In this document: positions 1-7,540 of the stretch, in pieces
How the letters are laid out: each line of letters opens with the position of its first letter
How positions within the stretch are numbered: position 1 is the stretch's first letter
From: Hyphomicrobiales bacterium
GTDB lineage: Bacteria; Pseudomonadota; Alphaproteobacteria; Rhizobiales; TMED25
NCBI GenBank assembly: GCA_016780665.1
Contig: JADHLM010000009.1
Location: forward strand, 1 to 21,394
Length of the DNA stretch: 21,394 nucleotides
Reading direction: 5' to 3'
Made by a program: the position numbers and the translations under genes
Notes under the pieces: model-generated
Told to the model about the DNA's origin: nothing
The model's database searches: none
What the model saw: only the letters and a program-made list of their open reading frames with translations

Positions 1-447
1 ATTTATAGTAATAGGAATATTAGGCGAATTACATCCGAGAGTTTATTAAAAGAACAGCTTATTGGGATATCAAACCTTAATTTTAAGGGTGATTTTGATT
101 CAGACAGATCAAAGATTATTGATCAAGCAATTATAAAAAAAAATAAAGAAAAAGGGATATTCATAGAAAAATTTACAGGTATCAGAATTATTGGAGATAG
201 ACTATTTCGTTCCTCAATTGAATTACCACAGGATATCAAGGAAGGAACTTATGAAGTCTCTATATATTTCTTTGAAGATCAGCAATTAGTTGACAAGGAT
301 ACATCAAATGTCTTTGTAAACAAAACACAATCCGGCAAGTTTATTTATAACCAAGCTAATGAAAATCCATTATTATATGGAGTATTTTCAGTGCTTATAG
401 CATGGGCAGCAGGTCTATTAGTCGCTGGAATTTCAAGAGTTAGATAA
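1..447 (+). CDS. Alph_Pro_TM-type transmembrane protein, C-terminal part
   Basis: The reading frame is open from the first base and stops at 447, giving 148 residues; the N-terminus lies outside the window. The visible part is a soluble, probably periplasmic beta-rich segment (about residues 1-122), with short stretches such as GTYEVSIYFF, followed by one hydrophobic helix (about residues 125-144, LLYGVFSVLIAWAAGLLVAG) and a short basic tail ISRVR. This layout resembles the alphaproteobacterial family TIGR02186/Alph_Pro_TM, whose members often sit next to a TauE-type sulfite exporter; that neighbour would be upstream and cannot be seen. The biochemical function of the family is unknown to me. 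It converges on pyrD with only nine bases between the stop codons. Coding status is confident; the family name is from recall and less sure. Confidence 0.7.
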   Translation: MYSNRNIRRITSESLLKEQLIGISNLNFKGDFDSDRSKIIDQAIIKKNKEKGIFIEKFTGIRIIGDRLFRSSIELPQDIKEGTYEVSIYFFEDQQLVDKDTSNVFVNKTQSGKFIYNQANENPLLYGVFSVLIAWAAGLLVAGISRVR

Positions 448-456
448 GCAATGACT

Positions 457-1500
457 CTATTCTACTTTTGTACCAATTATTTCAGTTAGCGAGTGAACAC
501 CAAGTCTTTTTATTTCATTGTGAAGTTCTCTCTTAATATTGTTAATTAGAGCAGGGCCTTCATAAATCATCGCGGTGTACAGCTGAATTAAAGAAGCGCC
601 ATACATCATCTTTTCAATGACATCCTGACCTGTAAAAATACCACCCACTCCTATTATTGGCAACTCCCCATTACTTAATTTGTATACATCTTTTATCATC
701 ATAGTAGATTTTTTCATAAGTGGTTTTCCTGATAAACCTCCTTCTTCTGAAGAATGTTTTATACTTTTTAGTTTGTCCCTTGAAATCGTTGTATTTGATA
801 TGATCAGACCATCAATACTATGCTCTATACAGCTAGATACAATTTTTTTGAGATCATTCTTTGATAATTCTGGAGAAAGTTTTATCAAGATGGGTGTATT
901 GAGTCCATTTTTCTTCATCTCAGAGATTGTTTTTAGAAGTAAATTAAAATTTTCACCTTTCTGTAAATCTCTTAACCCAACTGTGTTAGGAGATGAAATA
1001 TTTATAGTCAAATAATCTGCAATTTTTGCAAACTTATTTACACCGAGAACATAGTCATTAATTTTATCCTGAGAGTCTCTATTTGCACCAACATTGATAC
1101 CAATAATACCTTTCTTTTGAAGAATATTTAGCCTCTTAAAAATTACATCCATACCATCATTATTAAAACCAAGCCGGTTTATAATTGCGTTGTCTTCTTC
1201 TAGTCTAAAAACTCTAGGTTTTGGATTTCCCTCTTGAGGCTTTGGAGTAATAGTCCCCACTTCGGTGAAGCCAAAACCTGAAGATAGAATTTCATTTGGT
1301 ACCTCACCATTTTTATCAAAACCAGCAGCAAGCCCAATTGGATTTTTGAATTCTCTATTAAAAATTGTTTGTGAGAAACTTTTACTATCTTCTATCGGTG
1401 GTTGTCTTATACCTAATTTTATTGATGATATAGCAAGCTGGTGAGCTTTTTCTGGTTCGATGAGAAAAGCTAATTTTCTAAATTTTTTGTAATAACTCAT
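457..1500 (-). CDS. pyrD: Dihydroorotate dehydrogenase (quinone), class 2
   Basis: Oxidises dihydroorotate to orotate in pyrimidine synthesis, passing electrons through FMN to membrane quinone. The 347-residue length fits class 2 enzymes, which carry an N-terminal helical membrane-association segment (here about residues 1-40, including FLIEPEKAHQLAI). Visible motifs are GLAAGFDKNG (56-65), NRLGFNN (108-114), NISSPNTVGLR (167-177) with the catalytic serine of class 2 enzymes, KLSP (207-210), SNTT (235-238), GGLSG (254-258) and the phosphate-binding GVGGI (284-288) and QLYTA (306-310). The start codon overlaps the lysK stop in an ATGA arrangement, so the two are very likely cotranscribed and translationally coupled. 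No oddities were seen in the sequence. It is the last gene of the minus-strand dcd-lysK-pyrD run. Confidence 0.96.
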   Translation of the reverse strand: MSYYKKFRKLAFLIEPEKAHQLAISSIKLGIRQPPIEDSKSFSQTIFNREFKNPIGLAAGFDKNGEVPNEILSSGFGFTEVGTITPKPQEGNPKPRVFRLEEDNAIINRLGFNNDGMDVIFKRLNILQKKGIIGINVGANRDSQDKINDYVLGVNKFAKIADYLTINISSPNTVGLRDLQKGENFNLLLKTISEMKKNGLNTPILIKLSPELSKNDLKKIVSSCIEHSIDGLIISNTTISRDKLKSIKHSSEEGGLSGKPLMKKSTMMIKDVYKLSNGELPIIGVGGIFTGQDVIEKMMYGASLIQLYTAMIYEGPALINNIKRELHNEIKRLGVHSLTEIIGTKVE

Positions 1501-3086
1501 GAATTATTTATAAATTTACCTTCAAGTGCATTTTCAATCAAATCTTGTGTATTTTCGATACCATATAATAAAACAAAAGATCCAAATCTAGGTCCATCCT
1601 TCTGACCTAATAAAACTTCGTATATTGCACTAAACCAGTTTCGTAAAGGTTCAAACTCATGTTCTTTCCCGATTCTATAAATTTCAGTTTGTATATTTTC
1701 AGGATCGAGCTCACCATTAAAGTTATCTAAAACATCTTTTAATTCCATTAGGGCTAACTTCTCTTTGTCACTTGGTATCCTATAGGTTTTATTAGGTTTA
1801 ACAAAATCATTAAAGTAATTGATAGCAAAACCAATCATATTATCTATCAAAATCTCATTACCTAGTAACAAGTCTGCGTCATAATAATTTTTTAAAAACC
1901 CCCACAGTATCTCCTTATTTATAGAATTTGATGCACTTACCAGGTTCAGTAATAAAGAAAATTGAATATCTATTGAATCATTTGGAGGGTTACCGCTGTG
2001 TATGTGCCAGATTGGATTCTCATAATTTATAACCATCTCTTCTTTTAGTGTCTTGGTATAGTTTTTGAGATGAGCGCTATATTCATCCATATTTTTTGGG
2101 ATAACATCAAAATATAATCTTTTAGCTTTTCTTGGCGATTGATACATAAAAAGTGATAAGCTATCTTGTGATCCATACTTCAACCATTCATCAATTGATA
2201 GTCCATTCCCACGGGATTTTGATATTTTCTCACCATTTTCATCCAGAAATAATTCATAATTGAAACCTTCGGGAGGCTCTCCTCCAATCGCTTTACAAAT
2301 TTGGCTACTGAGTTTAACTGAGTCAATAAGGTCTTTTCCTGACATCTCATAATTAATTGACAGTGCTTTCCATCTCATGGCCCAGTCAGCTCTCCATTGC
2401 AGCTTAACGTTCCCATTAAGTATATCTGTTTCAGTCTCTTTGCCTGTTATTGGGTTTGTATAACTAATTGTGTAATCAATTGGGTTGATTTCATTTATCT
2501 TAACCTGAAACACTTGTCTAGTTTCTTTACATATAGGAAGAAACGGACTATAACTTGCCTTTCTTTCATCCCCAAGTATCGGCTTTACAATATTAAGTAT
2601 CTTTTCATGGTTGAGTAGAATTTCAATGAGGACTTTATTAAACTTTCCCTCTTTATAATAGTCAGTTGAACTAATAAATTCATATTCAAATGAAAAATCA
2701 TCTAAGAATTTTTTTAACCTGTTATTATTATGTTCTCCAAAACTAGTATAAAGTCCAAAAGGATCTGGTACTTCAGTAAGAGGTTTACCAATATGTTTTG
2801 ACGTGGAGTCTTGATTTGGTATGTTATCTGGGACTTTCCTGAGTGCATCCATATCATCGGAGAAGCATATAAGTTTTGATTTTACCTTGTTGTTTGTGAG
2901 TACCTTAAACGCATTTTGAACCATCAATGTCCTCGCTACTTCACCAAAAGTTCCAATGTGTGGCAATCCAGATGGACCATACCCTGTCTCAAAAATAACT
3001 GTATCAGTTTTTACATCTTTTGTTTTTTCGATTACTTTTTGTGCCTCAACAAACGGCCATGCTTTTATATCGCTGAAGTCTACCAT
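1497..3086 (-). CDS. lysK: Lysyl-tRNA synthetase, class I (archaeal type)
   Basis: Charges tRNA-Lys with lysine. This is the class I (Rossmann-fold) form found in archaea, most alphaproteobacteria and spirochaetes, not the usual class II LysS. The signature motifs are HIGT (43-46, the HIGH equivalent, in PSGLPHIGTFGE) and KISKSRGNG (287-295, the KMSKS equivalent). Other family segments are CFSDDMDALRKVP (74-86), QWRADWAMRW (230-239) and the C-terminal anticodon-binding helical cage with EHEFEPLRNWF. The length of 529 residues is normal. It lies 24 bases after dcd and overlaps pyrD by four bases. No Shine-Dalgarno sequence is visible before the ATG. There is no second lysyl-tRNA synthetase in the window, so this may be the sole enzyme, but that cannot be judged from here. 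Confidence 0.96.
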   Translation of the reverse strand: MVDFSDIKAWPFVEAQKVIEKTKDVKTDTVIFETGYGPSGLPHIGTFGEVARTLMVQNAFKVLTNNKVKSKLICFSDDMDALRKVPDNIPNQDSTSKHIGKPLTEVPDPFGLYTSFGEHNNNRLKKFLDDFSFEYEFISSTDYYKEGKFNKVLIEILLNHEKILNIVKPILGDERKASYSPFLPICKETRQVFQVKINEINPIDYTISYTNPITGKETETDILNGNVKLQWRADWAMRWKALSINYEMSGKDLIDSVKLSSQICKAIGGEPPEGFNYELFLDENGEKISKSRGNGLSIDEWLKYGSQDSLSLFMYQSPRKAKRLYFDVIPKNMDEYSAHLKNYTKTLKEEMVINYENPIWHIHSGNPPNDSIDIQFSLLLNLVSASNSINKEILWGFLKNYYDADLLLGNEILIDNMIGFAINYFNDFVKPNKTYRIPSDKEKLALMELKDVLDNFNGELDPENIQTEIYRIGKEHEFEPLRNWFSAIYEVLLGQKDGPRFGSFVLLYGIENTQDLIENALEGKFINNS

Positions 3087-3110
3087 TAATATATGACGCT
3101 AAAAAAAAAT

Positions 3111-4298
3111 TTAATCATGAAAATGTTTTGACAACTTTAGTCCTTGAGACTGATAAGTTGAACCAATATCCGTACCATACAACTTTGATGGAGGTTCTGC
3201 AAGTTTCTCATATTTTAATCTTGCAATTATTTGATTATCTTCAATATAAAATGGTACATCGAGACTTCTAACTTCCAAAACGCCTTTACTTCCTTTACTT
3301 AAATCTTCAGCATCACCGAAGCCAGGATCAAAAAAGCCCGCATAATGAACTCTTAGTTCACCCATAGATGGATCTATTGGTACCATTTCAGCAGCATATT
3401 CCGCTGGTATTCTTACATATTCACTTGAAGCTAAAATATAAAATTCATTTGGATCTAATACCAATCTTTTTTTATCGTTTTCATATATTGGATCCCAATA
3501 TTCATTCTTATTATAATAGCCAATCCTATCCAGATCTATTGGGGGAGTGTAATGTTTTGCTTTGTATCCTATTATTTTATCAGAGCTGGTTAAGGATACT
3601 CCAAGTTGGAGACCATCTGATATCCTAGCAACACCATTTACAAGGCCAAATCCATTATATTTATTTGAGAGTTCTTTATGCAATAATTTGAGCTCTCTGT
3701 CTGAAATTATTGACCTTTGTTGTTCTAATTGGGACGGATTTTTTCTGATAAATCTGAGCTGGCTGAGACGAGAATTCTCACGAATAATTATGGAATACTT
3801 ATGCGGTGATATTTCAGCATATAACGGACCATTGTACCCAGGAAGTATTTTATCAAAAGATTGAGTTTTATCTGCAATTATTCTAGTAAAAACATCTAAT
3901 CTACCTGTTGAACTCTTTGGATTTGCAATGGCCCAAATACTTTCTGGTAATTCAAGAAATTCTTTCAATTCTACCAAATATACACAATTTCTCTCCAAAA
4001 CAGCTCCGTTTTCAATTTCAAACTCATGATCGATAAGGTCTTGAGCACACTCAAGTACACTTTTACTACCATTTGGTATGAAACTTGCACGAATTCTATA
4101 AGCTTTTCTTCCTAATCTTAAATCAAGGCTAGCTGGTTGTATTTGTTGGTCTGGAATTTGGTCTATTGATTGGATCTTTTTCCTAGTTATCAATGTTTTT
4201 ATAAGGCTGTAAGGCAGAATACCACTTGCGCCAGTCAGACTCTGGTTTTTATTTTCTATACTTTCGGGGTATTTTATATTTTCGTTTAATAGGCTCAT
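3111..4298 (-). CDS. dcd: 2'-deoxycytidine 5'-triphosphate deaminase, alphaproteobacterial double-domain form
   Basis: Predicted to deaminate dCTP to dUTP, feeding dUMP and thymidylate synthesis. At 395 residues it is about twice the length of E. coli Dcd, matching the alphaproteobacterial form (Pfam PF06559) in which two dUTPase-like halves are joined. The first half has QPASLDLRLG (54-63), PKSSTGRLDV (127-136) and NSRLSQLRF (175-183). The second half has DGLQLGVSL (228-236), the HYAGFFDPGFG segment (318-328), SKGVLEVRS (337-345) and a closing YGTDIGSTYQSQG (374-386) resembling the flexible C-terminal lid. Whether both halves keep activity cannot be told from sequence alone. The ATG is the only sensible in-frame start. 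No ribosome-binding site is evident and the start codon lies inside a small inverted repeat (4297-4317). First gene of the dcd-lysK-pyrD run. Confidence 0.9.
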   Translation of the reverse strand: MSLLNENIKYPESIENKNQSLTGASGILPYSLIKTLITRKKIQSIDQIPDQQIQPASLDLRLGRKAYRIRASFIPNGSKSVLECAQDLIDHEFEIENGAVLERNCVYLVELKEFLELPESIWAIANPKSSTGRLDVFTRIIADKTQSFDKILPGYNGPLYAEISPHKYSIIIRENSRLSQLRFIRKNPSQLEQQRSIISDRELKLLHKELSNKYNGFGLVNGVARISDGLQLGVSLTSSDKIIGYKAKHYTPPIDLDRIGYYNKNEYWDPIYENDKKRLVLDPNEFYILASSEYVRIPAEYAAEMVPIDPSMGELRVHYAGFFDPGFGDAEDLSKGSKGVLEVRSLDVPFYIEDNQIIARLKYEKLAEPPSKLYGTDIGSTYQSQGLKLSKHFHD

Positions 4299-4317
4299 GA
4301 TAATTTTTTTGTATCAT
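4297..4317 (-). promoter_or_regulatory. Inverted repeat enclosing the dcd start codon
   Basis: ATGATA and TATCAT, six base pairs with a nine-base A/T-rich loop, span the dcd initiator. On the dcd transcript the ATG falls in the 3' arm. No ribosome-binding site is visible upstream. The stem is all A/T except one G-C pair, so its stability is low. Confidence 0.35.
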
Positions 4318-4469
4318 TATACATAAAAATGAGTATATAAATAGCTAAATATAGCTAAATTAAACAACATTTAGATATACATTTTAGTAAAAAATCAGCT
4401 AGTTTTAAAAATTTTTTTTTTAATACTAATTCTGTTTTTAATTAACTTAAATGTTATGAATGCATAAAA
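4299..4469. promoter_or_regulatory. Divergent intergenic region between dcd and metZ
   Basis: These 171 bases hold no credible gene and must carry both the dcd and the metZ promoters. Visible structure: an inverted repeat ATGATA/TATCAT spanning the dcd start (4297-4302 and 4312-4317), a perfect tandem repeat of ATAGCTAAAT (4341-4360), and a ten-base T run (4412-4421) preceded by GTTTTAAAAA, which could form a weak A/T hairpin in a metZ leader. I could not settle on a -35/-10 pair because the region is too AT-rich. The three ATG triplets between 4451 and 4462 are out of frame with metZ. Confidence 0.4.
4341..4360. repeat. Tandem 10-bp direct repeat (ATAGCTAAAT x2)
   Basis: Two exact, head-to-tail copies of ATAGCTAAAT occupy 4341-4350 and 4351-4360 in the dcd-metZ intergenic region. 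The ten-base spacing puts both copies on nearly the same DNA face, as expected for a paired protein-binding site. It could equally be a replication-slippage duplication in AT-rich DNA. No function is claimed. Confidence 0.6.
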
Positions 4470-5666
4470 ATGGATAAGAAATTAAAAGAAAGAAACCTAA
4501 ATATACAAACTAAATTTATCCACGATGGATCTCTGAGGTCTCAAAATAATGAAACTTCAGAAGCAATTTATTTAACATCTGGTTACGTCTATAGTTCAGC
4601 AGAAGAGGCAGAGGCAAGATTCAACGGAGAAATTGATGGATATATCTACAGTAGGTACTCAAATCCGAATCTATCTATGCTTCAAACAAAATTATGTGAG
4701 ATGGAGGGGGCACAGGCAGCAAGATTAACTGCTTCAGGAATGGCTGCAGTATTTTGGTCGCTCTTTACAAATGTCCAAGCTGGAGATCATATTGTAGCCG
4801 CGGATGCTATTTTTGGGTCTTGTCTCTCTATATTGAAAGATATTCTTCCGAATTATGGCGTTGAAGTAACTATTGTGAGGGCAACAAATATAGAAGCTTG
4901 GAAAAAAGCTATAAAGAAAAATACGAAAGTATTTTTCTTTGAAACGCCAACAAACCCAATGCTCGAAATATTAGACATTGAGGCTATATCCAATATAGCA
5001 AAGGAGAATGAAATTAGAGTTATTGTTGATAATGTTTTTGCTACTCCCCTGAGACAACGACCGCTTGAACTTGGTGCTGATATTGTTATTTATTCAGCAA
5101 CGAAACACATAGATGGGCAGGGCAGGTGTCTCGGAGGTGTCATTCTTGGTGAGGCTGAATTTGTTGAAAATAAACTTCATGATTATCTAAAACATACTGG
5201 GCCAGCATTAAGCCCTTTTAATGCGTGGGTTATGATGAAAGGTTTAGAAACTCTGGCTATTAGAACTGAAAGGCAAATAGAAAATGCAAATTTAATTGCT
5301 GAGTATTTAAAAACTTTATCAGGGGTCTCTCAGGTAATATATCCTGGACATAATGACCATCCACAATTTGAAATTACACAGAAGCAAATGATTGGCGGTG
5401 GGCCTATGGTTGCATTCAAGATTAACGGTGGTAAGGACGAAGCTTTTAATTTCCTTAACAAATTAGAAATTGTAAAAATATCAAATAATCTTGGTGACGC
5501 AAAAAGTCTTATTACTCATCCTTCTACAACAACCCATCGGAGTCTATCTTCTGAAGAAAAAGCTGTTCTGGGGATAACAGATAATACTCTTCGGTTATCT
5601 GTTGGACTTGAGGATGTTTCTGATATTATTGAAGATTTGAATTTTGCTATATCTATATTAAAATAA
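4470..5666 (+). CDS. metZ: O-succinylhomoserine sulfhydrylase
   Basis: A PLP enzyme of the Cys/Met metabolism family (trans-sulfuration type) that joins O-succinylhomoserine with sulfide to give homocysteine. Its 398 residues match MetZ. Motifs visible: SRYSNP (61-66) with the active-site Tyr and Arg, LTASGMAA (86-93) in the phosphate-binding loop, ETPTNP (158-163), VIVDNVFATP (184-193) with the Asp that contacts the pyridine nitrogen, and the PLP-binding lysine K212 in SATKHIDGQG. The segment KSLITHPSTTTH (late C-terminal) is typical of sulfhydrylases and gamma-lyases. An O-acetylhomoserine enzyme or methionine gamma-lyase is less likely, because SATKHIDGQGR is the usual MetZ wording. The start codon has no clear ribosome-binding site. 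The next gene begins 17 bases after its stop. Confidence 0.9.
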   Translation: MDKKLKERNLNIQTKFIHDGSLRSQNNETSEAIYLTSGYVYSSAEEAEARFNGEIDGYIYSRYSNPNLSMLQTKLCEMEGAQAARLTASGMAAVFWSLFTNVQAGDHIVAADAIFGSCLSILKDILPNYGVEVTIVRATNIEAWKKAIKKNTKVFFFETPTNPMLEILDIEAISNIAKENEIRVIVDNVFATPLRQRPLELGADIVIYSATKHIDGQGRCLGGVILGEAEFVENKLHDYLKHTGPALSPFNAWVMMKGLETLAIRTERQIENANLIAEYLKTLSGVSQVIYPGHNDHPQFEITQKQMIGGGPMVAFKINGGKDEAFNFLNKLEIVKISNNLGDAKSLITHPSTTTHRSLSSEEKAVLGITDNTLRLSVGLEDVSDIIEDLNFAISILK

Positions 5667-5683
5667 AGAGTAGAATAAAAAGT

Positions 5684-6049
5684 ATGAATACTTCAAGCAG
5701 TGAAAATAAAAAAGATTTGCAAATAGACTTTAAAGAAAATCAATTGTTAGAATATCAAGATTTATTACACAGAAATTTTAAATATTTTTCCTATATTATT
5801 TTCTCAAATAAACTTGTTGAGTACAATAGTTTAAAACATGAAAGTATACAGAGTGTTGAAGACTGTATCCCCGAGTTTGTTAATGGGTGTCATTTAGATT
5901 TCGCTAATGAGGTTGAAAGTGAAAAGGAAGATCACTTTCATGTTCATACTGAAGATATAAATCAAATAATATCTAATTTACATATTGAAATTACAAATAT
6001 ATATCCAAATAATTTAGATTTTCAACAATTTGGATATTTTGATATTTAG
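5684..6049 (+). CDS. Hypothetical protein, 121 residues, metZ-trkH interval
   Basis: I do not recognise this protein. It has 121 residues, is rich in Asn, Glu, Asp and Ile, has no signal peptide and no membrane helix. Residues 1-20 look polar and disordered. A following segment (21-50) is rich in Leu, Phe and Tyr. The middle holds C61, C69 and H70, then a Glu-rich linker and a histidine cluster HFHVH (84-88), which could bind metal, though two cysteines and scattered histidines prove nothing. The C-terminal part (91-121) ends in QQFGYFDI. It lies 17 bases after metZ and 17 bases before trkH on the same strand, so it is probably cotranscribed with both. Base composition matches its neighbours. 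The frame is open throughout with a plausible ATG preceded by an A-rich spacer. That it is a real gene is likely; its role is unknown. Confidence 0.7.
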   Translation: MNTSSSENKKDLQIDFKENQLLEYQDLLHRNFKYFSYIIFSNKLVEYNSLKHESIQSVEDCIPEFVNGCHLDFANEVESEKEDHFHVHTEDINQIISNLHIEITNIYPNNLDFQQFGYFDI

Positions 6050-6066
6050 ATATCTTATACAAGAAG

Positions 6067-7512
6067 ATGAAGTTTTATCCGGTAATAAAAATAATTGGCA
6101 TATTCCTATTAATTCTGGGATTTTCCATGTTATTTCCAGCATTGATTGATGGCTTGTATGGAAGCCAAAATTATAGAGTTTTTATCCTTTCTTCCTTAAT
6201 TACTAGTCTTGCAGGTTTTGTTTTAATCTTATCGGTATGGGGTAAAGAACAGCAACTAGGATTGAGGGAGGCATTTCTATTAACGACATTAACTTGGGTA
6301 TTGATAGCAATTTTTTCATCGATTCCAATTTATATTTCAGACTCCGGATTAAGTTTTACAGACGCATTTTTTGAATCAATGTCTGGTATTACCACTACTG
6401 GAGCTACTGTAATTGAAAACCTTGAGATTCAATCAAAGGGTATACTTATCTGGAGGGCATTGCTGCAATGGCTAGGCGGTATTGGTATTATTGTGATGGC
6501 TGTAGCAGTTTTACCAATGTTACAAGTTGGAGGAATGCAATTATTTAGACTTGAGTCTTCTGATAATGCAGAAAAAATACTCCCTAGAGCAACACAATTA
6601 GCAGGATCATTAGTATTATTATATGTAATAATTACTATGGCATGTGCATTAGCATATAACATAGGTGGTATGGGTTTATTTGACTCTTTAGCTCATGCAC
6701 TAACTACAATCTCAACTGGCGGATTTTCTACTCATACAGATTCATTTGCTTATTTCTCAAATAGTAATTTAGAATATATGGCAGTAATATTTATGATATT
6801 GGGCAGTCTTCCATTTGTATTGTATTTGCAATTTGTTAGGGGGAAAGTATCTAGTTTATTTATGGATAGTCAGGTTATAGCCTTTTTCATTATTTTATTA
6901 GTATCTGTATTTTTATGTATTTTATATATTCAATATAATACAGGTATGGTTGGTTCTGAGTTGATTCGTAAGTCATTATTTAATGTTACGTCAATATTAA
7001 CCGGCACAGGCTATGTTTCTGCTGATTATATGCAATGGGGGCCTTTTATAATCTCACTCTTTTTCATACTTATGCTTATTGGAGGATGTGCTGGCTCAAC
7101 ATCATGTGGCTTGAAAGTATTTAGAGTGCAAATTTTATATAAGCAAGTTATAATTCAAACTAAGAAAATTGCATTTCCAGATGCGGTGTTTGTGCCTCTA
7201 TATAATGGAAAAGAAATTCCTGATAGTGTAAGTAAAGCAGTGACATCATTTTTTCTTCTATTCATTGTTTCTTTTGTAATCATTGGATTAGTTCTAAGCC
7301 TATCTGGATTGGATTTAATAACTGCATTTTCAGCCGCAGCAAGTGCAATATCTAATGTTGGTCCTGGATTAGGTACTGTGGTCGGTCCAACAGAAACTTA
7401 TTCTTCCATTGATTCAATGTCAAAGTGGATATTATCATTTGCTATGTTACTTGGAAGACTTGAAATTCTGACAGTAATGGTGATATTTACATCATACTTC
7501 TGGAGGCAGTGA
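6067..7512 (+). CDS. trkH: Trk-type potassium uptake protein, membrane subunit
   Basis: An integral membrane K+ transporter of the Trk/Ktr/HKT superfamily. The 481 residues are strongly hydrophobic, with four tandem membrane-pore-membrane repeats. The four selectivity-filter loops can be read in order: GITTTGATV (107-115), ISTGGFS (215-221), TGTGY (312-316) and SNVGPGLG (429-436). The intramembrane gating-loop region GGCAGSTSCG (339-348) after filter three and the closing GRLEILT (463-469) are family hallmarks. The partner TrkA, a NAD-binding cytosolic regulator, is not in this window and would have to be elsewhere. The gene is 17 bases after the hypothetical protein and 28 bases before argE, all on the plus strand. 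AGAAG sits directly against the ATG, too close to be an efficient ribosome-binding site. Confidence 0.95.
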   Translation: MKFYPVIKIIGIFLLILGFSMLFPALIDGLYGSQNYRVFILSSLITSLAGFVLILSVWGKEQQLGLREAFLLTTLTWVLIAIFSSIPIYISDSGLSFTDAFFESMSGITTTGATVIENLEIQSKGILIWRALLQWLGGIGIIVMAVAVLPMLQVGGMQLFRLESSDNAEKILPRATQLAGSLVLLYVIITMACALAYNIGGMGLFDSLAHALTTISTGGFSTHTDSFAYFSNSNLEYMAVIFMILGSLPFVLYLQFVRGKVSSLFMDSQVIAFFIILLVSVFLCILYIQYNTGMVGSELIRKSLFNVTSILTGTGYVSADYMQWGPFIISLFFILMLIGGCAGSTSCGLKVFRVQILYKQVIIQTKKIAFPDAVFVPLYNGKEIPDSVSKAVTSFFLLFIVSFVIIGLVLSLSGLDLITAFSAAASAISNVGPGLGTVVGPTETYSSIDSMSKWILSFAMLLGRLEILTVMVIFTSYFWRQ

Positions 7513-7540
7513 TATCTCGCTAAAGATTAATTTTGATCAA

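Noticed and set aside
447..457. A bidirectional terminator between the membrane protein and pyrD
   Set aside because: Only nine bases separate the stops and no inverted repeat is present around them.
680..1015. Plus-strand open frame antisense to pyrD, 111 residues
   Set aside because: Lies wholly inside the pyrD coding sequence, has no recognisable domain and no ribosome-binding site; a shadow frame.
4320..4400. A SAM-II riboswitch upstream of metZ
   Set aside because: GCTAAAT copies recall the SAM-II 3' element, but no G/C-containing P1 stem or U-rich loop of the right size precedes them. Kept only as something to test.
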